Source: Virgibacillus siamensis (GTDB lineage: Bacteria; Bacillota; Bacilli; Bacillales; Amphibacillaceae). From it: 64,000 nt of DNA. Below, piece after piece: positions 15,643 through 27,184 of this stretch (positions are counted from its first letter, which is position 1; every line of letters starts with the position of its first letter). Under the pieces are notes generated by a model. That model had not been told where the DNA came from. It did not search any database and saw nothing but the letters and a program-made list of their open reading frames with translations. The stretch covers positions 1 through 64,000 of the forward strand of contig NZ_FUIH01000004.1 of assembly GCF_900162695.1 (NCBI RefSeq), given 5' to 3'. Made by a program: the position numbers and the translations under genes.

Positions 15643-16457
15643 AAGTCCTCCAGCAGCTCTTCATGATTTAATGGTTCACTCGTAACGGTAACACCTGCTT
15701 TTTTAAGCTCGTCTGACAATTGTGCAATAAACGGCACATCCAATCCGATTTTACGAAGTGCTTCTTTTTTAGAGAAAATTTCCCTCGGTGCCGCCTCACC
15801 CCATATTTCACCTTCATTCATCACAATCACACGCTCAGCCTGCACCACTTCCTGCAAATCATGTGTAATCGTGATCAAGGAAAGTTCACGTCCGTTTTGC
15901 ACACTGGAGATTATGTTCATGATTTCGGAACGACCTTTAGGATCCAGCATTGCTGTCGCTTCATCCAAAATAAGGACCTTTGGTGAGATAGCCAGGACAC
16001 CCGCAATGGCAACCCGCTGCTTTTGTCCACCTGAAAGTTTATGTGGTTCAGTTAGCCGGTAATCCTGCATGCCGACTGCATTCAATGTTTCGTCAATCCG
16101 TTTAACCATTTCCGCACGGGGCAGACCACGGTTTTCCATTCCAAACGCAACATCATCCTGTACCGTTGTACCGACAAATTGATTATCCGGATTTTGAAAA
16201 ACCATTCCGACGTCTTTCCGGATTTCCCAGACCGATTCATTTGTCAGCTTCTGACCGTTAATGATTATCTCCCCTTCCTGGGGGAAAAGCAATCCATTCA
16301 TCAGTTTTGCTATTGTCGACTTCCCAGAGCCATTGTGACCAATAATGGCCATCGACTCATTTTCATAGATTTCAAACGAACAATTATTCAACACCCACGG
16401 CTGCTCTTCTCCATATCTGAACGATACATTTCTGAACTCTATTAATTTATTTCGCAT
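15618..16457 (-). CDS. ecfA1: EcfA1, ECF transporter ATPase
   Basis: A 279-residue ABC ATPase with Walker [11 protein letters not shown]-loop [11 protein letters not shown], signature [13 protein letters not shown], Walker [14 protein letters not shown] and switch His in TITHDL. The DEAT sequence in Walker B and the NPDNQFVG Q-loop are typical of EcfA1. It is the first gene of ecfA1-ecfA2-ecfT-truA and has a strong GGAGGA site. The position directly after rplQ is conserved across Bacillaceae, though here a repeat tract and a terminator lie between. Confidence 0.97.
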   Translation of the reverse strand: MRNKLIEFRNVSFRYGEEQPWVLNNCSFEIYENESMAIIGHNGSGKSTIAKLMNGLLFPQEGEIIINGQKLTNESVWEIRKDVGMVFQNPDNQFVGTTVQDDVAFGMENRGLPRAEMVKRIDETLNAVGMQDYRLTEPHKLSGGQKQRVAIAGVLAISPKVLILDEATAMLDPKGRSEIMNIISSVQNGRELSLITITHDLQEVVQAERVIVMNEGEIWGEAAPREIFSKKEALRKIGLDVPFIAQLSDELKKAGVTVTSEPLNHEELLEDLWKSHLTM

Positions 16458-16590
16458 ATGATGTTCCTCCTCTGTCTCCGCTCAAAAGCCTGGGTGTGTA
16501 AAGAAACTTACATTCCATTCCTTAGTATGTTTGTTGTTATCATCCTGGAAAGATCGACTTCCGACAATGAAATTCATCCTGCATCATGTT

Positions 16591-16780
16591 TGGTCGATTC
16601 TCTGGCCACGACGGTTGATTCCGTTCATTGGAAGTTGATTCTTCGGCCACGACGGTTGATTTCGCTCCATTGAAGGTTGATTCCTCGGCCACGATGGTTG
16701 ATATGTCCGGCTGAAGGTTGATTCTATGGACACGAAAGTCGATCCCGCCAGCCAACATGTTGGTCGATTCTTTGGCGTTG
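16591..16780. repeat. Degenerate tandem repeat, about 21-bp period
   Basis: Eight or nine units begin with GGTTGATTC or a near variant (GGTCGATTC, GTTGATTC). Unit lengths are 21, 21, 20, 21, 21, 20, 22 and 24 bp, and several units contain GGCCACGA. It lies in the 446-bp gap between ecfA1 and rplQ. Long frames cross it on the minus strand, but none has a convincing ribosome-binding site or a family match, so I regard it as noncoding. The sequence is unrelated to the repeat at 10248, although the period is the same. Confidence 0.8.
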
Positions 16781-16840
16781 TAATCCATGCCAACCGACCG
16801 CATAGAACGCCAGTCAGCCGCCTCCGCTTTTCTATTCTAC

Positions 16841-16889
16841 AAAAAAAGGGCTTGGATTCACCTCATGGAAGAGATTCAGTCCTGCCCTT
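16841..16889 (-). terminator. Terminator of the S10-spc-alpha super-operon
   Basis: Minus-strand AAGGGC and GCCCTT close a long stem with an inner partly paired GGACTGAAT / GTGAATCC region, followed by an eight-base T run. It lies 16 bases after rplQ. Confidence 0.75.
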
Positions 16890-16904
16890 ATGCTTACGGT
16901 ATCG

Positions 16905-17258
16905 TTAAACTAGTTCAATGATTGCCATTTTAGCTCCGTCACCTTGACGAGCTCCCAGCTTAAGAACACGTGTATATCCGCCCTGTCTGTCTTCGTAGCG
17001 TGCAGCAACGTCATCGAAGAGTTTTTGAATTACATTTTCATTGTCGTTTGCTTCCTGATTGTACAGGAATGATGCTGCCTGTCGACGTGCGTGCAAATCA
17101 CCACGTTTTCCAAGCGTAATCATTTTTTCAACAACTGTTTTTAATTCTTTTGCTTTTGATTCCGTTGTTTCAATCCGTTCATGGATGATTAAATCAGATG
17201 CAAGGTTTCGTAACAAAGCCATACGTGCATCTGTCTTACGGCCTAATTTTCGAGCCAT
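16905..17258 (-). CDS. rplQ: 50S ribosomal protein L17
   Basis: The 117-residue protein starts with the family-typical [20 protein letters not shown] and contains [13 protein letters not shown] and [10 protein letters not shown]. It is the last gene of the alpha operon, 40 bases after rpoA, and is followed by a terminator. Bacilli have the short L17 form of this length. Confidence 0.98.
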   Translation of the reverse strand: MARKLGRKTDARMALLRNLASDLIIHERIETTESKAKELKTVVEKMITLGKRGDLHARRQAASFLYNQEANDNENVIQKLFDDVAARYEDRQGGYTRVLKLGARQGDGAKMAIIELV

Positions 17259-17298
17259 GGACTATCCCTCCCTTTTCTTGAAAGTCTATAGGTGTCGA

Positions 17299-18243
17299 TT
17301 AGTCGTCATCACGCAATCCCAAGCCCAAATCTTCCAGTTTAACCTTTACTTCCTCCAATGATTTGCGGCCCAGGTTACGAACTTTCATCATGTCTTCTTC
17401 AGATTTATTTGAAAGCTCTTGTACTGTATTAATTCCAGCGCGTTTCAAGCAGTTATAGGATCTGACAGATAAATCAAGTTCTTCAATTGTCATTTCCATT
17501 ACTTTTTCTTTTTGGTCTTCTTCTTTTTCAACCATGATTTCTGCATTTTGTGCTTCATCTGTTAATCCCACAAAAATATTAAGATGTTCTGTGAAAACTT
17601 TTGCACCTAAAGAAACTGCTTCTTCAGGACGAATGCTTCCATCTGTCCATACATCCAATGTTAATTTATCGTAGTTTGTGATTTGCCCTACCCGCGTATT
17701 TTCCACTTGATATGTTACACGTGACACTGGTGTAAAGATGGAATCAATTGGGATAACACCGATGGGTCTCTCATCATGATTATTTGCATCAGACGGGCGG
17801 TACCCACGGCCGGACTCTGCAGTAATCTTCATGTGCAGACTACCTTCACCGTTAATTGTTGCGATATGCAGGTCAGGATTCAATACCTCTACATCACTAT
17901 CATATGTCAGGTCTGCAGCCGTAACTTTCCCTTCCCCCTGCACATCAATCTCCAATGTCTTCTCATCATCAGAGTAGATTTTCAGAGCGAGTTTTTTCAG
18001 GTTCAAAATGATGGTTGTTACGTCTTCAACAACTCCCTCAATTGTTGAAAATTCATGCTGTGCCCCATCCATTTGAACTGATGTAACAGCAGCACCCGGG
18101 AGTGAGGATAGTAGGATACGACGCAAGGAGTTTCCTAGAGTAGTCCCATACCCACGTTCGAGCGGTTCGACGACGAACTTTCCAAATTTAGCATCATCGC
18201 TGATCTCAACCGTTTCTATTCTTGGCTTTTCAATTTCGATCAT
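17299..18243 (-). CDS. rpoA: RNA polymerase alpha subunit
   Basis: The 314-residue protein has the N-terminal assembly domain ([18 protein letters not shown] near residue 30) and the C-terminal helix-hairpin-helix domain (about 245-310) with [14 protein letters not shown] and [12 protein letters not shown], which binds UP elements and regulators. Length equals B. subtilis RpoA. Unlike the tightly packed neighbours, it is preceded by a 233-bp gap holding a promoter and a hairpin, so it can be transcribed separately from rpsK. Confidence 0.99.
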   Translation of the reverse strand: MIEIEKPRIETVEISDDAKFGKFVVEPLERGYGTTLGNSLRRILLSSLPGAAVTSVQMDGAQHEFSTIEGVVEDVTTIILNLKKLALKIYSDDEKTLEIDVQGEGKVTAADLTYDSDVEVLNPDLHIATINGEGSLHMKITAESGRGYRPSDANNHDERPIGVIPIDSIFTPVSRVTYQVENTRVGQITNYDKLTLDVWTDGSIRPEEAVSLGAKVFTEHLNIFVGLTDEAQNAEIMVEKEEDQKEKVMEMTIEELDLSVRSYNCLKRAGINTVQELSNKSEEDMMKVRNLGRKSLEEVKVKLEDLGLGLRDDD

Positions 18244-18277
18244 TCCATAAAACCCTCCTTTAAAACGTCGAAATACC

Positions 18278-18301
18278 GGTTAGACGATAAGGTGTCTAAC
18301 C
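18278..18301. other. Perfect hairpin in the rpoA leader
   Basis: GGTTAGAC, eight-base loop, GTCTAACC: eight perfect pairs, 34 bp before the rpoA start codon and with no T run. It may protect the 5' end of the rpoA message or act as an autoregulatory site; neither is shown by sequence. Confidence 0.55.
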
Positions 18302-18431
18302 GAGATTCCCCAAATAGGCAGTAGGCATTTCTGCGCTATTGTAAAGATTAACGTATTCGCTTGTCGCTGTCATGTTGTATCATAAAAGTCTTGCAAAAGG
18401 GATAAACCCTTTCCGCCTTATACTTTTAGTC

Positions 18432-18460
18432 ATCATAACCCATTATTGACAGGGTGACAA
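18432..18460 (-). promoter_or_regulatory. Internal promoter for rpoA-rplQ
   Basis: Minus-strand TTGTCA (18455-18460), 17-bp spacer, TATGAT (18432-18437), immediately after rpsK. Confidence 0.6.
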
Positions 18461-18476
18461 ATTCTATACGGTACAA

Positions 18477-18866
18477 TTATACGCGACGACGTTTTGGTGG
18501 GCGGCAACCGTTGTGCGGAACTGGTGTTACGTCACGAATTGCTGTAACTTCCAATCCAGCTGCCTGCAGTGAACGAATCGCTGCTTCACGGCCGGCACCA
18601 GGGCCTTTTACAGTTACTTCCAAAGTCTTCATGCCATTTTCCACAGCAGACTTGGCTGCAGTCTCAGCTGCCATCTGTGCGGCAAATGGTGTTGATTTAC
18701 GGGATCCTTTAAAGCCCAATGCGCCTGCTGAACTCCAGCCAATCGCATTACCTTGCACATCTGTAATCGTAACAATTGTATTGTTAAACGTAGAACGAAT
18801 ATGTGCAACTCCCGTATCTATATTCTTTTTTACACGACGCTTACGTGTGTTTGTTTTACGTGCCAT
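18477..18866 (-). CDS. rpsK: 30S ribosomal protein S11
   Basis: A 129-residue S11 with the [15 protein letters not shown] core, the [14 protein letters not shown] loop and the C-terminal [14 protein letters not shown]11 sits on the platform of the small subunit near the E-site mRNA path. It follows rpsM by 20 bases. Length is standard. Confidence 0.99.
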   Translation of the reverse strand: MARKTNTRKRRVKKNIDTGVAHIRSTFNNTIVTITDVQGNAIGWSSAGALGFKGSRKSTPFAAQMAAETAAKSAVENGMKTLEVTVKGPGAGREAAIRSLQAAGLEVTAIRDVTPVPHNGCRPPKRRRV

Positions 18867-18886
18867 TGATTTTACCCTCCTTCACG

Positions 18887-19252
18887 TTACTTTTTTTTGT
18901 TTGCTTGTGTACGGCGAGGACCTTTACGGGTACGTGAATTGTTTTTCGTTTTTTGACCACGCACCGGCAGTCCGCGGCGATGTCTGATTCCTCTGTACGA
19001 TCCGATTTCGATTAAACGTTTAATATTCAATGAAGTCTCACGTCGAAGGTCACCTTCAACAGTAAAATCACCGATTTCTTTACGGATTTTAGCTAATTCA
19101 TCCTCCGTCAGATCGCGTACACGAGTGTCTTCTGATACTCCTGCTTGTTTCAGGATTTGCTGTGCTGTTGTTTTTCCAACGCCATAAATATAAGTTAGTG
19201 AAATAACTACTCGCTTATCGCGTGGAACATCAATACCTGCAATACGTGCCAT
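18887..19252 (-). CDS. rpsM: 30S ribosomal protein S13
   Basis: A 121-residue S13 starting [15 protein letters not shown], with the helix-two-turn-helix region and the basic tail ending [14 protein letters not shown] that contacts tRNA in the P site. It follows rpmJ by 24 bases. Confidence 0.99.
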   Translation of the reverse strand: MARIAGIDVPRDKRVVISLTYIYGVGKTTAQQILKQAGVSEDTRVRDLTEDELAKIRKEIGDFTVEGDLRRETSLNIKRLIEIGSYRGIRHRRGLPVRGQKTKNNSRTRKGPRRTQANKKK

Positions 19253-19276
19253 ATAGGTTTCGCACCTCCTTGTTTT

Positions 19277-19405
<129 letters not shown>

Positions 19406-19425
19406 TTATATCGGAGCTCACGCTT

Positions 19426-19644
19426 CTATTTATAACGGTACGTAATTCGTCCTCTGGTTAAATCATACGGGGAAAGTTCTACCGTTACTTTGTCGCCCGG
19501 TAAAATACGGATGAAATGCATACGGATTTTGCCTGATACATGCGCCAAAACCGTATGGCCGTTTTCAAGCTCTACATTAAACATCGCATTCGGCAATGTC
19601 TCTGTAACGGTTCCTTCCACTTCGATTACATCATCTTTCGCCAT
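19426..19644 (-). CDS. infA: Translation initiation factor IF-1
   Basis: A 72-residue S1-like OB-fold protein: [41 protein letters not shown] and RGRITYRYK match IF-1 closely. It binds the A site during initiation. The start overlaps the end of the KOW-domain gene by 14 bases, so translation of the two is probably coupled. Confidence 0.99.
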   Translation of the reverse strand: MAKDDVIEVEGTVTETLPNAMFNVELENGHTVLAHVSGKIRMHFIRILPGDKVTVELSPYDLTRGRITYRYK

Positions 19645-19960
19645 CGTGTTGATCTCCCTTCTTCAAATCAGTCACAACTTCATTGACAAATTTTGCTATG
19701 GCAAATCGCAACTTGCCATTTGTGACACGACCAGTATCCAGAAGGCTGTTTTGGACTTCCGGAGAAATGTAGTCCATGGTTTCAATATGATGCAGATTCT
19801 TTTTCTTCGGTCGATCATATTTACGTTTCTCTCCGTCTGCCAGCAGGACATAACGATCATCAATCAATTTCAATACTACCGCATACTGTCCCGCCTCGCG
19901 TCCTTGCATAATGCGAACAACTTGACCGGCTTGCGGTATCGAATCAGTTTCGCTCAACAA
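19631..19960 (-). CDS. ybzG: KOW-domain RNA-binding protein (YbzG-like)
   Basis: A 109-residue protein with an N-terminal KOW/L14e-like domain ([21 protein letters not shown], then [20 protein letters not shown]). B. subtilis has YbzG at the same place before infA; related proteins are called ribosomal L14e/L6e/L27e-like, with no clear role. The start is TTG at 19960, just after an AGGTGAT site; no ATG is available in frame. In B. subtilis map lies upstream, but here it does not. Confidence 0.82.
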   Translation of the reverse strand: MLSETDSIPQAGQVVRIMQGREAGQYAVVLKLIDDRYVLLADGEKRKYDRPKKKNLHHIETMDYISPEVQNSLLDTGRVTNGKLRFAIAKFVNEVVTDLKKGDQHDGER

Positions 19961-20031
19961 CGATCACCTTCACTTAGGCTTTTATTTTATACCTATCATA
20001 AGGTAAATCAAAATAATTATCCTGTGTCACT

Positions 20032-20060
20032 TTTATATCAAGTTATACATGAATCAGCAA
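20032..20060 (-). promoter_or_regulatory. Possible promoter for ybzG-infA
   Basis: Minus-strand TTGCTG (20055-20060), 17-bp spacer, TATAAA (20032-20037), in the 173-bp gap where map would be expected. Confidence 0.45.
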
Positions 20061-20133
20061 CAACTACGACATTCATTATATCTTTAAACAGATGGTAATG
20101 CATCCATTCCATGCTGGTTATACAGTAAAAAGC

Positions 20134-20805
<672 letters not shown>

Positions 20806-20814
20806 TTATCCAGA

Positions 20815-22110
20815 TTACTTTATAAACCCTTTGTAGTGACGCTTCACTAATTGGCTTTCCAATTGTTTCATAGTCTGCAGTGCAACACCGACAACAATCA
20901 GTAAGCTGGTACCGCCGATTTGTACTGCTTGAGGCAGATTTGCAAGACCACCTAGAAGGATAGGAAGCACAGAAACAGCTGCAAGGAAAATTGATCCTAC
21001 AAACGTCAATCTGTACATCACACGTGTCAGATACGTTTCTGTGTTTTTTCCAGGCCGGATGCCCGGGATATATCCACCTTGTTTCTGCAAGTTTTCTGCC
21101 ATCTGTTCCGGGTTAACTTGCACAAATGTGTAAAAATACGTGAAAGCTATAATCAACGCTACATAAATAACCATTCCAATCGGCTGTGTATAATCAAAGA
21201 TATTTTCGATTGTTCCTGCAATCTCATTACCTTCGAAAAGTCCAGCAACCGTCCGTGGCGCGATAATGAATGCAATCGCAAAAATTACCGGGATAACTCC
21301 GGCAGCATTTACCTTTAACGGCAAGTGTGTGGAGTGTCCGCCAACCGGTGAACGATTTACGAGCTTTTTTGCATATTGAATTGGTATTTTCCGCAGTGCC
21401 TGCTGGATAAAAATAACCCCAACGGTTACTGCTATTACAACCAGCGCAATCATTGCAACAATTACAATATTGATGAACAATTCATCGCCGGGATTCATGA
21501 AGTACTGACTGTATAACTGTTTTACCCCATTTGGAACTGCTGCTACAATACCAGCAAAAATCAATATGGATATTCCGTTGCCAACACCGTTTGCTGTGAT
21601 TTGTTCACCCAGCCACATCAAAAATGTTGTTCCACTGGTCAGTACGAGAGCAATGACAATGAACTTTAAAATTCCGGGGTCTGAAATCAGCATCCCGCCA
21701 GCCATTGCATTAAATCCAATTGACATTGCGATTGCCTGGATAAACGCAAGAATTACTGTGCCGTAACGCGTAATCTGTGCTATCTTCTTACGTCCCATTT
21801 CACCTTGCTTTTTCCATTCAGTGAACTTTGGTACAACATCCATTTGCAACAATTGCATAATAATCGATGCCGTAATGTATGGCATGATGCCCATCGCGAA
21901 AATGGAGAAATTCTGTAACGCTCCCCCGCCAAACGTATTCAGAAAACCAAATACATTTTGCTGGCTCATTAAAGATTCAATAGCTTCATTATTCGTAAAT
22001 GGAACTGGAATAAATGTACCCAGACGGAAAACGACTAACATTAATAACGTAAAGATAATCTTCCGTCTGATGTCACCTACGCGCATTAAATTGGAAATCG
22101 TACTGATCAT
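20815..22110 (-). CDS. secY: Preprotein translocase subunit SecY
   Basis: A 431-residue, ten-helix membrane protein forming the protein-conducting channel. Family segments: FNTFGGG-like LNTFGGGALQNFSIFAMGIMPYI, WLGEQITANGVGNGIS and the C-terminal ALQTMKQLESQL loop. It is membrane-embedded with SecE (48464) as partner. The ATG overlaps the rplO stop (TAATG), indicating coupled translation, and AGGTGA precedes it. Confidence 0.99.
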   Translation of the reverse strand: MISTISNLMRVGDIRRKIIFTLLMLVVFRLGTFIPVPFTNNEAIESLMSQQNVFGFLNTFGGGALQNFSIFAMGIMPYITASIIMQLLQMDVVPKFTEWKKQGEMGRKKIAQITRYGTVILAFIQAIAMSIGFNAMAGGMLISDPGILKFIVIALVLTSGTTFLMWLGEQITANGVGNGISILIFAGIVAAVPNGVKQLYSQYFMNPGDELFINIVIVAMIALVVIAVTVGVIFIQQALRKIPIQYAKKLVNRSPVGGHSTHLPLKVNAAGVIPVIFAIAFIIAPRTVAGLFEGNEIAGTIENIFDYTQPIGMVIYVALIIAFTYFYTFVQVNPEQMAENLQKQGGYIPGIRPGKNTETYLTRVMYRLTFVGSIFLAAVSVLPILLGGLANLPQAVQIGGTSLLIVVGVALQTMKQLESQLVKRHYKGFIK

Positions 22111-22550
22111 TAAATCACCTCTGCTTTACCGCCCGCTGCTTCAATAGCTTCACGCGCTGAAGCAGAGAACTTATGAGCTTTTACTGTAAGATTCTTTTCG
22201 ACAGCACCCTTACCGAGCACTTTAACGCCTGCTTTAAGTTTGCTTACGACACCTTCTTCAAGTAATAGCTCAGGTGTAACTTCTGTGCCTTCATCAAAAC
22301 GATTTAAAGCATCAAGGTTAACAATTGCAAATTCTTTACGGTGAATATTAGTGAAGCCGCGCTTAGGCAAACGCTGGAATAATGGCATTTGACCACCTTC
22401 GAATCCAACACGTGTATTACCGCCTGAACGAGCTTTTTGTCCTTTATGTCCTCGACCTGATGTTTTACCATTGCCGGATGACATACCGCGACCTACGCGA
22501 TTACGTTTTTTGCGGGTTCCTTCTGATGCCTTCAATTCATGAAGTTTCAT
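22110..22550 (-). CDS. rplO: 50S ribosomal protein L15
   Basis: A 146-residue L15: [20 protein letters not shown], the Gly-rich [19 protein letters not shown] stretch and the [22 protein letters not shown]-terminus. Stop codon overlaps the secY start by one base. Confidence 0.99.
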   Translation of the reverse strand: MKLHELKASEGTRKKRNRVGRGMSSGNGKTSGRGHKGQKARSGGNTRVGFEGGQMPLFQRLPKRGFTNIHRKEFAIVNLDALNRFDEGTEVTPELLLEEGVVSKLKAGVKVLGKGAVEKNLTVKAHKFSASAREAIEAAGGKAEVI

Positions 22551-22581
22551 GCGAGCACCTCCTCTTTACGCTAATGTGTAA

Positions 22582-22764
22582 TTAAACTTCCTTAACCGTT
22601 AGTAGATGGGATACTTTATTAACCAAACCGCGAACGGCTGGAGTATCTTCACGAACTACGGATTGATGGATTTTTTTAAGTCCTAGTGTCTGAACAGTTT
22701 TACGTTGTGCTTCTGTTCTGCCAATAACACTGCGCGTGAGGGTGATTTCTAATTTTTTAGACAT
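22582..22764 (-). CDS. rpmD: 50S ribosomal protein L30
   Basis: A 60-residue L30 with [20 protein letters not shown] and [11 protein letters not shown]; standard bacterial short form. It sits between rpsE and rplO with GGAGG before the ATG. Confidence 0.98.
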   Translation of the reverse strand: MSKKLEITLTRSVIGRTEAQRKTVQTLGLKKIHQSVVREDTPAVRGLVNKVSHLLTVKEV

Positions 22765-22777
22765 AGTATTTCCCTCC

Positions 22778-23281
22778 TTATCCTAACAGTTCTTCTACAG
22801 ACTTTCCGCGCAGTTTCGCTACTTCTTCCGCGCGCTTTAAGTTTGTCAGTCCGTTTAGTGTTGCACGAATCATGTTGATTGGTGTGTTTGAACCAAGTGA
22901 TTTTGTCAAAATATCACCGACTCCTGCAAGTTCCAGTATAGCACGAACAGGTCCGCCGGAAATAACTCCCGTACCTTCTGTAGCTGGTTTCATCAACACA
23001 TTTCCAGATCCATATCTGCCATGAATTTCATGTGGAATAGTCGTTCCAACAATCGGTACTGTGATCAGGTTCTTCTTCGCATCATCAACAGCTTTTTTAA
23101 TCGCTTCAGGTACCTCTTTTGATTTCCCGGTACCAAAGCCTACATGACCATTCTTATCTCCAACTACAACCAGTGCAGCAAAGCGGAAATTACGTCCACC
23201 TTTAACTACTTTTGCAACACGGTTGATCGTAACAACGCGTTCTTCAAGATCTAATTTGTTCGGATCAATGCTTGTATGCAT
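22778..23281 (-). CDS. rpsE: 30S ribosomal protein S5
   Basis: A 167-residue S5. The double-stranded RNA-binding-like domain is seen in [21 protein letters not shown], and the loop sequence [10 protein letters not shown], altered in spectinomycin-resistant mutants, is of wild-type form. The [13 protein letters not shown] segment follows. It precedes rpmD by 13 bases. Confidence 0.99.
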   Translation of the reverse strand: MHTSIDPNKLDLEERVVTINRVAKVVKGGRNFRFAALVVVGDKNGHVGFGTGKSKEVPEAIKKAVDDAKKNLITVPIVGTTIPHEIHGRYGSGNVLMKPATEGTGVISGGPVRAILELAGVGDILTKSLGSNTPINMIRATLNGLTNLKRAEEVAKLRGKSVEELLG

Positions 23282-23305
23282 CTATGTCCCTCCTTTATCT
23301 ATCGG

Positions 23306-23668
23306 TTAAAATTCAAGACCAGCTTCACGGGCTGCATCTGCCAATGCCTTTACACGTCCATGATAAAGGTAGCCTCCGCGATCGAACACAATCAAGTTAT
23401 AACCTTTATCCTGGGCACGTTTTGCAACCAACTTACCTACCTCTGCAGCTGCTTCAACATTGCTTCCTGATGTTACATTGATATCATTGTCTTTTGTTGA
23501 AGCACTTGCCAGTGTTACACCTTCAACATCATCAATCAATTGTGCGTACATGTGTTTATTTGAACGGTACACATTCAGACGCGGGCGTTCCTGAGTTCCG
23601 GAAACTTGCTTGCGAACGCGAGTATGTCTTCTTTTGCGTACAGCGTTTTTGTCAGGTTTTGTGATCAT
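23306..23668 (-). CDS. rplR: 50S ribosomal protein L18
   Basis: The ATG at 23668 (eight bases after GGAG) gives 120 residues starting [15 protein letters not shown], the B. subtilis length; a GTG nine bases earlier overlaps the ribosome-binding site. It contains [16 protein letters not shown] and ends [24 protein letters not shown]18 binds 5S rRNA. Confidence 0.97.
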   Translation of the reverse strand: MITKPDKNAVRKRRHTRVRKQVSGTQERPRLNVYRSNKHMYAQLIDDVEGVTLASASTKDNDINVTSGSNVEAAAEVGKLVAKRAQDKGYNLIVFDRGGYLYHGRVKALADAAREAGLEF

Positions 23669-23698
23669 CTGGGTCACTCCTTTCTGCTGCTATTCTAA

Positions 23699-24235
23699 TT
23701 ACTTAGCAGTTTTACCTTCTTTGCGTCGTACATATTCACCTTCGTAACGGATACCTTTACCTTTATAAGGCTCAGGCGGCCTGATTGCTCGAATGTTTGC
23801 TGCAACTGCACCAACCAGTTCCTTGTTAATACCTTTAACAATTACTTGTGTATTTTTAGGAACATCTATTTCAATGCCTTCAATTGGTTCAATTTCCACC
23901 GGATGTGAGTAACCAGCGTTAATAACAATTTTGTTGCCCTGCTTTTGCGCACGGTAACCTACACCATTGATTTCAAGGCCTTTTTCGAATCCTTTGTGAA
24001 CCCCTTCAACCATGTTGCCGATCAGACTGCGGGTTGTTCCATGCAATGCACGATGCTCTTTATGATCGCTTGGACGTTCTACAGTTAGAACATTGCCGTC
24101 AATTACCACTTTCATGTCTTCATGAAAGTCTCTGCTCAGTTCACCTTTAGGGCCTTTAACTGTAATTGTGTTCCCGTCCATTTTAATTTCAACGCCCTCT
24201 GGAATTTCAATTGGTTTAAGTCCTATACGAGACAT
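23699..24235 (-). CDS. rplF: 50S ribosomal protein L6
   Basis: The ATG at 24235 gives 178 residues with the family start [12 protein letters not shown] and GGAGG eight bases upstream; a GTG nine bases earlier is less likely. The C-terminal signature [16 protein letters not shown] is intact. L6 lies near the factor-binding site. Confidence 0.98.
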   Translation of the reverse strand: MSRIGLKPIEIPEGVEIKMDGNTITVKGPKGELSRDFHEDMKVVIDGNVLTVERPSDHKEHRALHGTTRSLIGNMVEGVHKGFEKGLEINGVGYRAQKQGNKIVINAGYSHPVEIEPIEGIEIDVPKNTQVIVKGINKELVGAVAANIRAIRPPEPYKGKGIRYEGEYVRRKEGKTAK

Positions 24236-24266
24236 TCCCTGCACCTCCTTGTCATTAGATGTTTAT

Positions 24267-24665
24267 TTACCAGACGTATGCCAATACTTCGCCGCCAACA
24301 GCTTGTGTACGTGCTTCTTTATCGGAAAGCACACCATTTGATGTTGAGACAATAGCAATTCCCAAACCGTTCAGTACACGAGGCACCTCGTCAGCTTTTG
24401 CATAAACGCGCAAGCCCGGTTTACTGATACGTTTAATTCCTGTAATTACACGTGCTTTTTTAACGCCGTACTTAAGGAAAACACGCAGTACACCTTGCTT
24501 GTTATCTTCAATGAATTCATAATCGCGCACAAAACCTTCACGTTTGAGGATATCGGCGATTTCCTTTTTAATCTTGGAAGCCGGGATTTCCAGCTTTTCA
24601 TGACCTGCCATGTTGGCATTTCGAATACGAGTCAGCATATCTGCGATTGGATCTGTCATAACCAT
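24267..24665 (-). CDS. rpsH: 30S ribosomal protein S8
   Basis: A 132-residue S8, nearly superimposable on B. subtilis S8: [18 protein letters not shown] at the start and the GEVLAYVW end. S8 binds helix 21 of 16S rRNA. It lies 29 bases after rpsN. Confidence 0.99.
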   Translation of the reverse strand: MVMTDPIADMLTRIRNANMAGHEKLEIPASKIKKEIADILKREGFVRDYEFIEDNKQGVLRVFLKYGVKKARVITGIKRISKPGLRVYAKADEVPRVLNGLGIAIVSTSNGVLSDKEARTQAVGGEVLAYVW

Positions 24666-24694
24666 TACATATTACCTCCTTCCCTGATCGGGGT

Positions 24695-24898
<204 letters not shown>

Positions 24899-24923
24899 TT
24901 AGCTCTAAACGAATCCTCTCGAG

Positions 24924-25466
24924 TTATTTCTGGAAAGGCATGCCCAGTTGAGCCAACAGTTCACGTGCTTCTTCATCAGTATTGGAAGTTGTAACGATGA
25001 CAATATCCATACCACGCACTTTGCTTACTTTATCATAGTTAATTTCCGGGAAAATCAGTTGTTCTTTGACACCCAGCGTATAATTGCCTCGGCCGTCAAA
25101 AGCTTTTTTGGAAATACCGCGGAAATCACGTACACGCGGAAGTGAAACAGCAATCAGCTTTTGGAGAAATTCGAACATACGCTCACCGCGCAGTGTTACT
25201 TTTGCTCCGATTGGCATTCCTTCACGTAAACGGAAACCTGCAATTGATTTCTTGGCACGGGTAACCATAGGCTTTTGCCCGGAGATTAATGATAGCTCTT
25301 CAACAGCATTATCCAATGCTTTTGAATTCTGAACAGCATCACCAACACCCATATTAATAACTATTTTTTCAATACCAGGTACTTGCATTACTGATTCGTA
25401 ATTAAATTTACTCATCATTGATGGTACTATATCATCACGATATTTTTGCTTCAGTTCATTCATCAT
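24924..25466 (-). CDS. rplE: 50S ribosomal protein L5
   Basis: A 180-residue L5 (179 if the second ATG at 25463 is used; both lie within reach of GGAGG, and B. subtilis L5 has 179). Diagnostic segments: [34 protein letters not shown] and [20 protein letters not shown]5 binds 5S rRNA and touches P-site tRNA. It precedes rpsN. Confidence 0.98.
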   Translation of the reverse strand: MMNELKQKYRDDIVPSMMSKFNYESVMQVPGIEKIVINMGVGDAVQNSKALDNAVEELSLISGQKPMVTRAKKSIAGFRLREGMPIGAKVTLRGERMFEFLQKLIAVSLPRVRDFRGISKKAFDGRGNYTLGVKEQLIFPEINYDKVSKVRGMDIVIVTTSNTDEEARELLAQLGMPFQK

Positions 25467-25489
25467 GTCGCCCTCCTTTCGCCTGCGAA

Positions 25490-25801
25490 CTATTTATCTA
25501 CTGCTTCACCGGACTTTTTAGCGATGCGGACCTTTTTTCCGTCCTTTACTTGATAACCAATGCGAGTTGGTTCACCGGATTTCGGATCTACCAGCATTAC
25601 GTTAGAAACATGAATCGGTGCCTCCTGATTGAGGATACCACCTTGCGGATTATCCTGAGATGGTTTCGCGTGTTTTTTAACCATGTTAATACCTTCAACC
25701 AAAACACGGTCCTTCTTTGGATAAGCTTCTAAAATAGTGCCTTGTTTACCACGATCTTTACCGGAAATAACTTTAACTTTATCACCTTTTTTTACATGCA
25801 T
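25490..25801 (-). CDS. rplX: 50S ribosomal protein L24
   Basis: A 103-residue KOW-domain protein: [36 protein letters not shown] and [14 protein letters not shown]. It starts assembly of the large subunit by binding the 5' end of 23S rRNA. It follows rplN by 39 bases. Confidence 0.99.
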   Translation of the reverse strand: MHVKKGDKVKVISGKDRGKQGTILEAYPKKDRVLVEGINMVKKHAKPSQDNPQGGILNQEAPIHVSNVMLVDPKSGEPTRIGYQVKDGKKVRIAKKSGEAVDK

Positions 25802-25840
25802 GCTTTACGCACCTCCTTGACAAGGCTTGACTTTTTCGCT

Positions 25841-26248
<408 letters not shown>

Positions 26249-26252
26249 TTAA

Positions 26253-26516
26253 TTATATTATTACCGCTTCTTCAACGATTTCTACCAAACGGAAACGTTT
26301 TGTGGCAGATAGCGGACGTGTTTCCATGATTGAAACGATATCACCAGTTTTTGCCTGGTTGTTTTCGTCATGTGTCTTAAATTTCTTTGAGTATTTCACA
26401 CGCTTGCCATACAGTTTATGGAACTTATATGTCTCAACCAAGACAGTGATAGTCTTATCCATCTTGTCTGATACGACACGGCCTGTGTATACTTTACGAT
26501 CATTACGCTCACTCAT
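26253..26516 (-). CDS. rpsQ: 30S ribosomal protein S17
   Basis: An 87-residue OB-fold S17 with the [17 protein letters not shown] segment and the [20 protein letters not shown] signature. It follows rpmC by 25 bases. Confidence 0.99.
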   Translation of the reverse strand: MSERNDRKVYTGRVVSDKMDKTITVLVETYKFHKLYGKRVKYSKKFKTHDENNQAKTGDIVSIMETRPLSATKRFRLVEIVEEAVII

Positions 26517-26541
26517 TTGAGGCTAACCTCCTCTCTAGGTT

Positions 26542-26742
26542 TCAGTTATTGATGCTCAATTCACGTTGGCGTACAACGGTTTTCATTCGGGCAATCGATT
26601 TTTTCACTTCACGGATACGTGCAGTATTTTCTAATTGGCCGGTTGCAAGCTGAAAGCGTAAATTAAAAAGCTCTTCTTTTAATGATTTAACCTTTTGTTC
26701 AATTTCGGCAGTGGTTAGTTCTCTGATTTCATTAGCCTTCAT
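26542..26742 (-). CDS. rpmC: 50S ribosomal protein L29
   Basis: The ATG at 26742 gives 66 residues starting [11 protein letters not shown], identical in length to B. subtilis L29; the longer frame begins inside rplP. The [20 protein letters not shown] helix is highly conserved. The start overlaps the end of rplP by 11 bases. L29 lies at the tunnel exit. Confidence 0.98.
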   Translation of the reverse strand: MKANEIRELTTAEIEQKVKSLKEELFNLRFQLATGQLENTARIREVKKSIARMKTVVRQRELSINN

Positions 26743-27166
26743 TGATTTCACCACCAATTTCTTCACGTTTTACAAACTTAGTTTTAATCGGCAGTTTATG
26801 AGAAGCAAGGCGCAGCGCTTCACGTGCCACATCTTCTGATACACCTGCGATTTCAAACATGATTTTTCCTGGTTTTACTACTGCTACCCATCCTTCTGGA
26901 GCACCTTTACCGGAACCCATGCGGACTTCAAGGGGCTTTGCAGTATATGGCTTGTCAGGAAAGATTTTAATCCAAACTTTACCGCCACGTTTCATATAAC
27001 GGGTCATTGCGATACGGGCAGCCTCGATTTGACGGCTGGTGATCCATGATGCTTCAACTGCTTGCAATCCGTATTCACCAAAGGCAACTGTAGTGCCGCC
27101 TTTTGCACGTCCTTTCATTTTACCACGATGCTGTCTGCGAAATTTTACGCGTTTAGGCATTAACAT
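26732..27166 (-). CDS. rplP: 50S ribosomal protein L16
   Basis: A 144-residue L16: [40 protein letters not shown] and [15 protein letters not shown]. It helps organise the A-site and peptidyl-transferase region. The end overlaps rpmC. Confidence 0.99.
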   Translation of the reverse strand: MLMPKRVKFRRQHRGKMKGRAKGGTTVAFGEYGLQAVEASWITSRQIEAARIAMTRYMKRGGKVWIKIFPDKPYTAKPLEVRMGSGKGAPEGWVAVVKPGKIMFEIAGVSEDVAREALRLASHKLPIKTKFVKREEIGGEINEG

Positions 27167-27184
27167 AATGCATTTCCCCCTTCC

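Noticed and set aside
16540..16803. Minus-strand open frame of 87 codons through the second repeat
   Set aside because: Same reason: open because of the 21-bp period, without a translation start signal or family match.
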